A DNA stretch of 64,000 nucleotides from assembly GCF_011043545.1 (NCBI RefSeq), contig NZ_JAAKGP010000004.1:186001-250000 (forward strand), given 5' to 3'. Of the stretch, positions 62,154 to 64,000 are shown in pieces. Positions within the stretch are counted from its first letter, which is position 1, and the number at the start of each line of letters is the position of its first letter. The translations under genes and the position numbers were made by a program. This DNA comes from Rhodobacter sp. SGA-6-6. GTDB taxonomy: Bacteria; Pseudomonadota; Alphaproteobacteria; Rhodobacterales; Rhodobacteraceae. The notes below the pieces were generated by a model. It had not been told where the DNA came from and did not search any database. It worked only from the letters and a program-made list of their open reading frames with translations.

Positions 62154-62756
62154 TTACTCGCTCGCGGCGCCCCGGTCCAGAGCCGCGGCCCGCCGCCGCC
62201 CGGCCATCCGCGCCAGCGTGCCGTCGCGCCACATCCCCTCGTGCACCCCGACCATGACGACATGGCCGAGGATCATCACGGCCAGCAGCCAGGCCAGCTC
62301 GCCATGCAGCGCTTCGGCCAGCGATTGCGTCCAGGCCATGGGCGCCTCGCGGCCCGGGAAGACCGGGATGCCGAAGGGGGCAAAGGGCCGCTCGCCGCCC
62401 CAGGCCCGCAGCAGCGCCAGCGTCGGCACCGCCGCCATGACGAGGTAGAGCAGCAGATGCCCGGCCCGCGCGGCAAGGCCGAGGGGGCCGCGGCCATGCG
62501 AAGGCCGGTTCCTGCGGTTGGCCAGCGCCCAGAGAAGCCGCAGCACGATCAGCCCGAACAGCACCGTCCCCACCGGCTGGTGGCTGCCGACGAAGAAGCC
62601 GACGACGGGCTGGCGGCCGAGCGCCAGCTTCAGCCCCATGCCCAGGAACTGCCACAGGATCAGCGCCGCGATCGACCAGTGCAGCGCCCTGGTGACAAGG
62701 CCATAGGCCAGCGGCGTGTCGCACAGCGGCAGGCGCGGGGTGGGGGTGCGAGTCAT
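62154..62756 (-). CDS. Cytochrome b561 family protein
   Basis: This 200-residue membrane protein has four predicted membrane segments with His residues spaced as haem ligands: [18 protein letters not shown] in the first, [40 protein letters not shown] and [17 protein letters not shown]. Prokaryotic b561 proteins oxidise ubiquinol or pass electrons to periplasmic partners such as superoxide. The first ATG that gives the family start is at 62756. It is divergent from the siderophore-type ligase gene. Confidence 0.9.
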   Translation of the reverse strand: MTRTPTPRLPLCDTPLAYGLVTRALHWSIAALILWQFLGMGLKLALGRQPVVGFFVGSHQPVGTVLFGLIVLRLLWALANRRNRPSHGRGPLGLAARAGHLLLYLVMAAVPTLALLRAWGGERPFAPFGIPVFPGREAPMAWTQSLAEALHGELAWLLAVMILGHVVMVGVHEGMWRDGTLARMAGRRRAAALDRGAASE

Positions 62757-62840
62757 CGTCCGGTCCGTTTTCTGCAATCGGTTCCGGGCGGGATAGCCGG
62801 GGTGCAGCGGCGTTCCAACCACCCGCAGGTGCGGCGCGCG

Positions 62841-62870
62841 AAAAGTTGACTAAATTACCATACTATACTA
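62841..62870 (+). promoter_or_regulatory. AT-rich promoter region of the siderophore-type ligase gene
   Basis: A short AT-rich patch holds TTGACTAAATTA (62846-62857) and a TATACT -10-like hexamer (62864-62869), 51 bp before the ligase start. The -35 spacing is not ideal. TTGACTAAATTA resembles one half of the palindromic iron-responsive box of Rhodobacterales as I remember it, which would fit iron control of a siderophore gene, but the second half is not well matched. No Fur-like box was recognised. Confidence 0.45.
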
Positions 62871-62920
62871 GGGGCAGGGCCGGCGCTTTCGCCCGCCGGG
62901 CCGACCAGAGAATTTCCGTC

Positions 62921-64000
62921 ATGCAGAACAACGACATGCCTCGCCAGCTCTGGCCCGAAGAGCTGGCCGCGCGTTACCGCGAAAAGGGCTACTGGCAGGG
63001 CGAGACCTTCGGCCGGATGCTGCGCGACCGCGCTGCCGCCCATGGCAGCCGGCTGGCGGTGGTCGATGGCGACACCCGCTGGACCTATGCCGAGCTGCTG
63101 GACCGGGCGGAGGCGGCGGCGGGCGGCCTCCTGTCGCTCGGCCTGCAACCGGGCGACCGGGTGATCCTGCAACTCCCCAACATCGCCGCCTTCTTCCCCG
63201 CCGTCTTCGGCCTGTTCCTGGCCGGCCTGCTGCCGGTCTTCGCCCTGCCCGCGCACCGGCAGTCCGAGCTGATCCACCTTGCCCGCAAGGCGCGCGCGAA
63301 GGCGCTGGTGCAGGCCGACCGGCACGAGGGCTTCGACTACCGCCCGCTGGCGTTGGCGGTGCAGGCCGAAGCACCCGAGCTGCGGCATCTGGTGGTGGTG
63401 GGCGAGCCCGGACCGGGGATGCTGGCTTTCGGCGACCTCCGCCCCGGCCCCGCCCTGCCGCCCGATCCCGATCCGCAGTCGGTGGCCTTCCTGCAGATCT
63501 CCGGCGGCTCCACCGGCCTGCCGAAGCTGATCCCGCGCACCCATGACGACTACATCTACAGCTGCCGCGCCAGCGCCGAAATCTGCGGGCTGGGGCCGGA
63601 GTCGGTGTTCCTGGCGGCGCTGCCGGTGGCGCACAACTTCACCATGAGTTCCCCGGGCGTCTTCGGCACCCTCCATGCCGGCGGGCGGGTGGTGCTGTGC
63701 CCCAATCCCTCGCCCGAGACCGCCTTCGCCCTGATCGCACGGGAAGGCGTCACCATCACCGGGGTGGTGCCGCCGCTGGCGCTCTTGTGGATGCAGGCCG
63801 CGCCGAAGACCCGGCACGACCTGTCCAGCCTGAAGGTCCTTCAGGTCGGCGGCGCCAAGTTCATCCCGGAGGCCGCGGCGCGGGTGCGCCCGACCCTGGG
63901 CTGCACCCTGCAGCAGGTCTTCGGCATGGCCGAGGGACTGGTGAACTACACCCGCCTGGACGAACCGGAGGGGATCATCGTCTCCACCCAGGGCCGGCCG
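62921..64000 (+). CDS. 2,3-dihydroxybenzoate-AMP ligase (EntE/DhbE type), 3' end outside window
   Basis: The first 360 residues of an adenylate-forming enzyme. The family phosphate loop reads [20 protein letters not shown] and is close to EntE/DhbE (SGGTTG in E. coli). [16 protein letters not shown] and [15 protein letters not shown] followed by [18 protein letters not shown] are nearly diagnostic for 2,3-dihydroxybenzoate-AMP ligases. The enzyme activates an aryl acid to load it on a carrier protein in catechol siderophore assembly. The frame is still open at the window end. It is the first gene of what is probably a siderophore cluster. A salicylate-AMP ligase is the main alternative. Confidence 0.88.
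   Translation, partial: MQNNDMPRQLWPEELAARYREKGYWQGETFGRMLRDRAAAHGSRLAVVDGDTRWTYAELLDRAEAAAGGLLSLGLQPGDRVILQLPNIAAFFPAVFGLFLAGLLPVFALPAHRQSELIHLARKARAKALVQADRHEGFDYRPLALAVQAEAPELRHLVVVGEPGPGMLAFGDLRPGPALPPDPDPQSVAFLQISGGSTGLPKLIPRTHDDYIYSCRASAEICGLGPESVFLAALPVAHNFTMSSPGVFGTLHAGGRVVLCPNPSPETAFALIAREGVTITGVVPPLALLWMQAAPKTRHDLSSLKVLQVGGAKFIPEAAARVRPTLGCTLQQVFGMAEGLVNYTRLDEPEGIIVSTQGRP

Overview
The window is about 64 kb of very GC-rich DNA from an alphaproteobacterium, most likely a member of the Rhodobacterales (Rhodobacteraceae). The support is the motB/flgE/flgK/flgL/flgI order, an alphaproteobacterial-type SOS box (GAAC-N7-GAAC), dense ATGA-overlapping operons, and a strong load of ABC importers for peptides, betaines and amino acids. 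No rRNA, tRNA, CRISPR array, insertion sequence or prophage was seen. Nearly all the DNA is coding; many very long antisense open frames are high-GC shadows and were left out.

Layout. 1-5.4 kb: flagellar motor, hook, junction and P-ring genes, entered inside motB. 5.5-7.0 kb: an M17 aminopeptidase. 7.3-15.4 kb (minus): an operon reading D-aminopeptidase, proline-iminopeptidase-like hydrolase and a complete dipeptide ABC importer. 15.7-16.4 kb: a spermidine-synthase-like protein. 16.7-35.7 kb: a 19 kb island for N-methylated compounds. It has a LysR regulator with a palindromic operator between two divergent arms. The minus arm holds two FAD-GcvT demethylases, two SDR oxidoreductases, a betaine-type importer and a sulfotransferase. 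The plus arm holds a non-pyrrolysine MttB-family methyltransferase, a class III aminotransferase and a second betaine-type importer. 35.7-38.2 kb: an apparently exported WYL-domain protein, a small stress membrane protein and a phospholipase-D-like enzyme. 38.2-41.1 kb: a methionine importer (metQ, metN, metI) behind a structured, attenuator-like leader. 41.1-45.8 kb: an amino-acid uptake operon without its own ATPase, facing a GntR regulator. 45.8-48.5 kb: a radical-SAM/UdgX DNA-repair pair behind an SOS box. 48.6-51.9 kb: a large catalase and a FAD oxidase. 52.1-60.5 kb: a LacI-type regulator, two phosphatases and an AfuABC/FbpABC-like importer that share an operator motif. 60.5-62.8 kb: an M20 peptidase-like protein and a cytochrome b561. 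62.9 kb to the end: the start of a catechol-siderophore adenylation gene.

Two features are the best candidates for undescribed biology. First, the 19 kb island encodes exactly three candidate N-demethylases (one MttB type, two FAD-GcvT type) followed by an aminotransferase. This suggests stepwise stripping of a trimethylammonium acid down to a primary amine. Second, a ~215 bp hairpin-rich repeat occurs three times, each time filling the gap between two convergent genes. Other regulatory finds are the four-segment leader ahead of metQ, the GCACAG-N2-GTGC operator set around the LacI gene, and the SOS box ahead of the radical-SAM gene.
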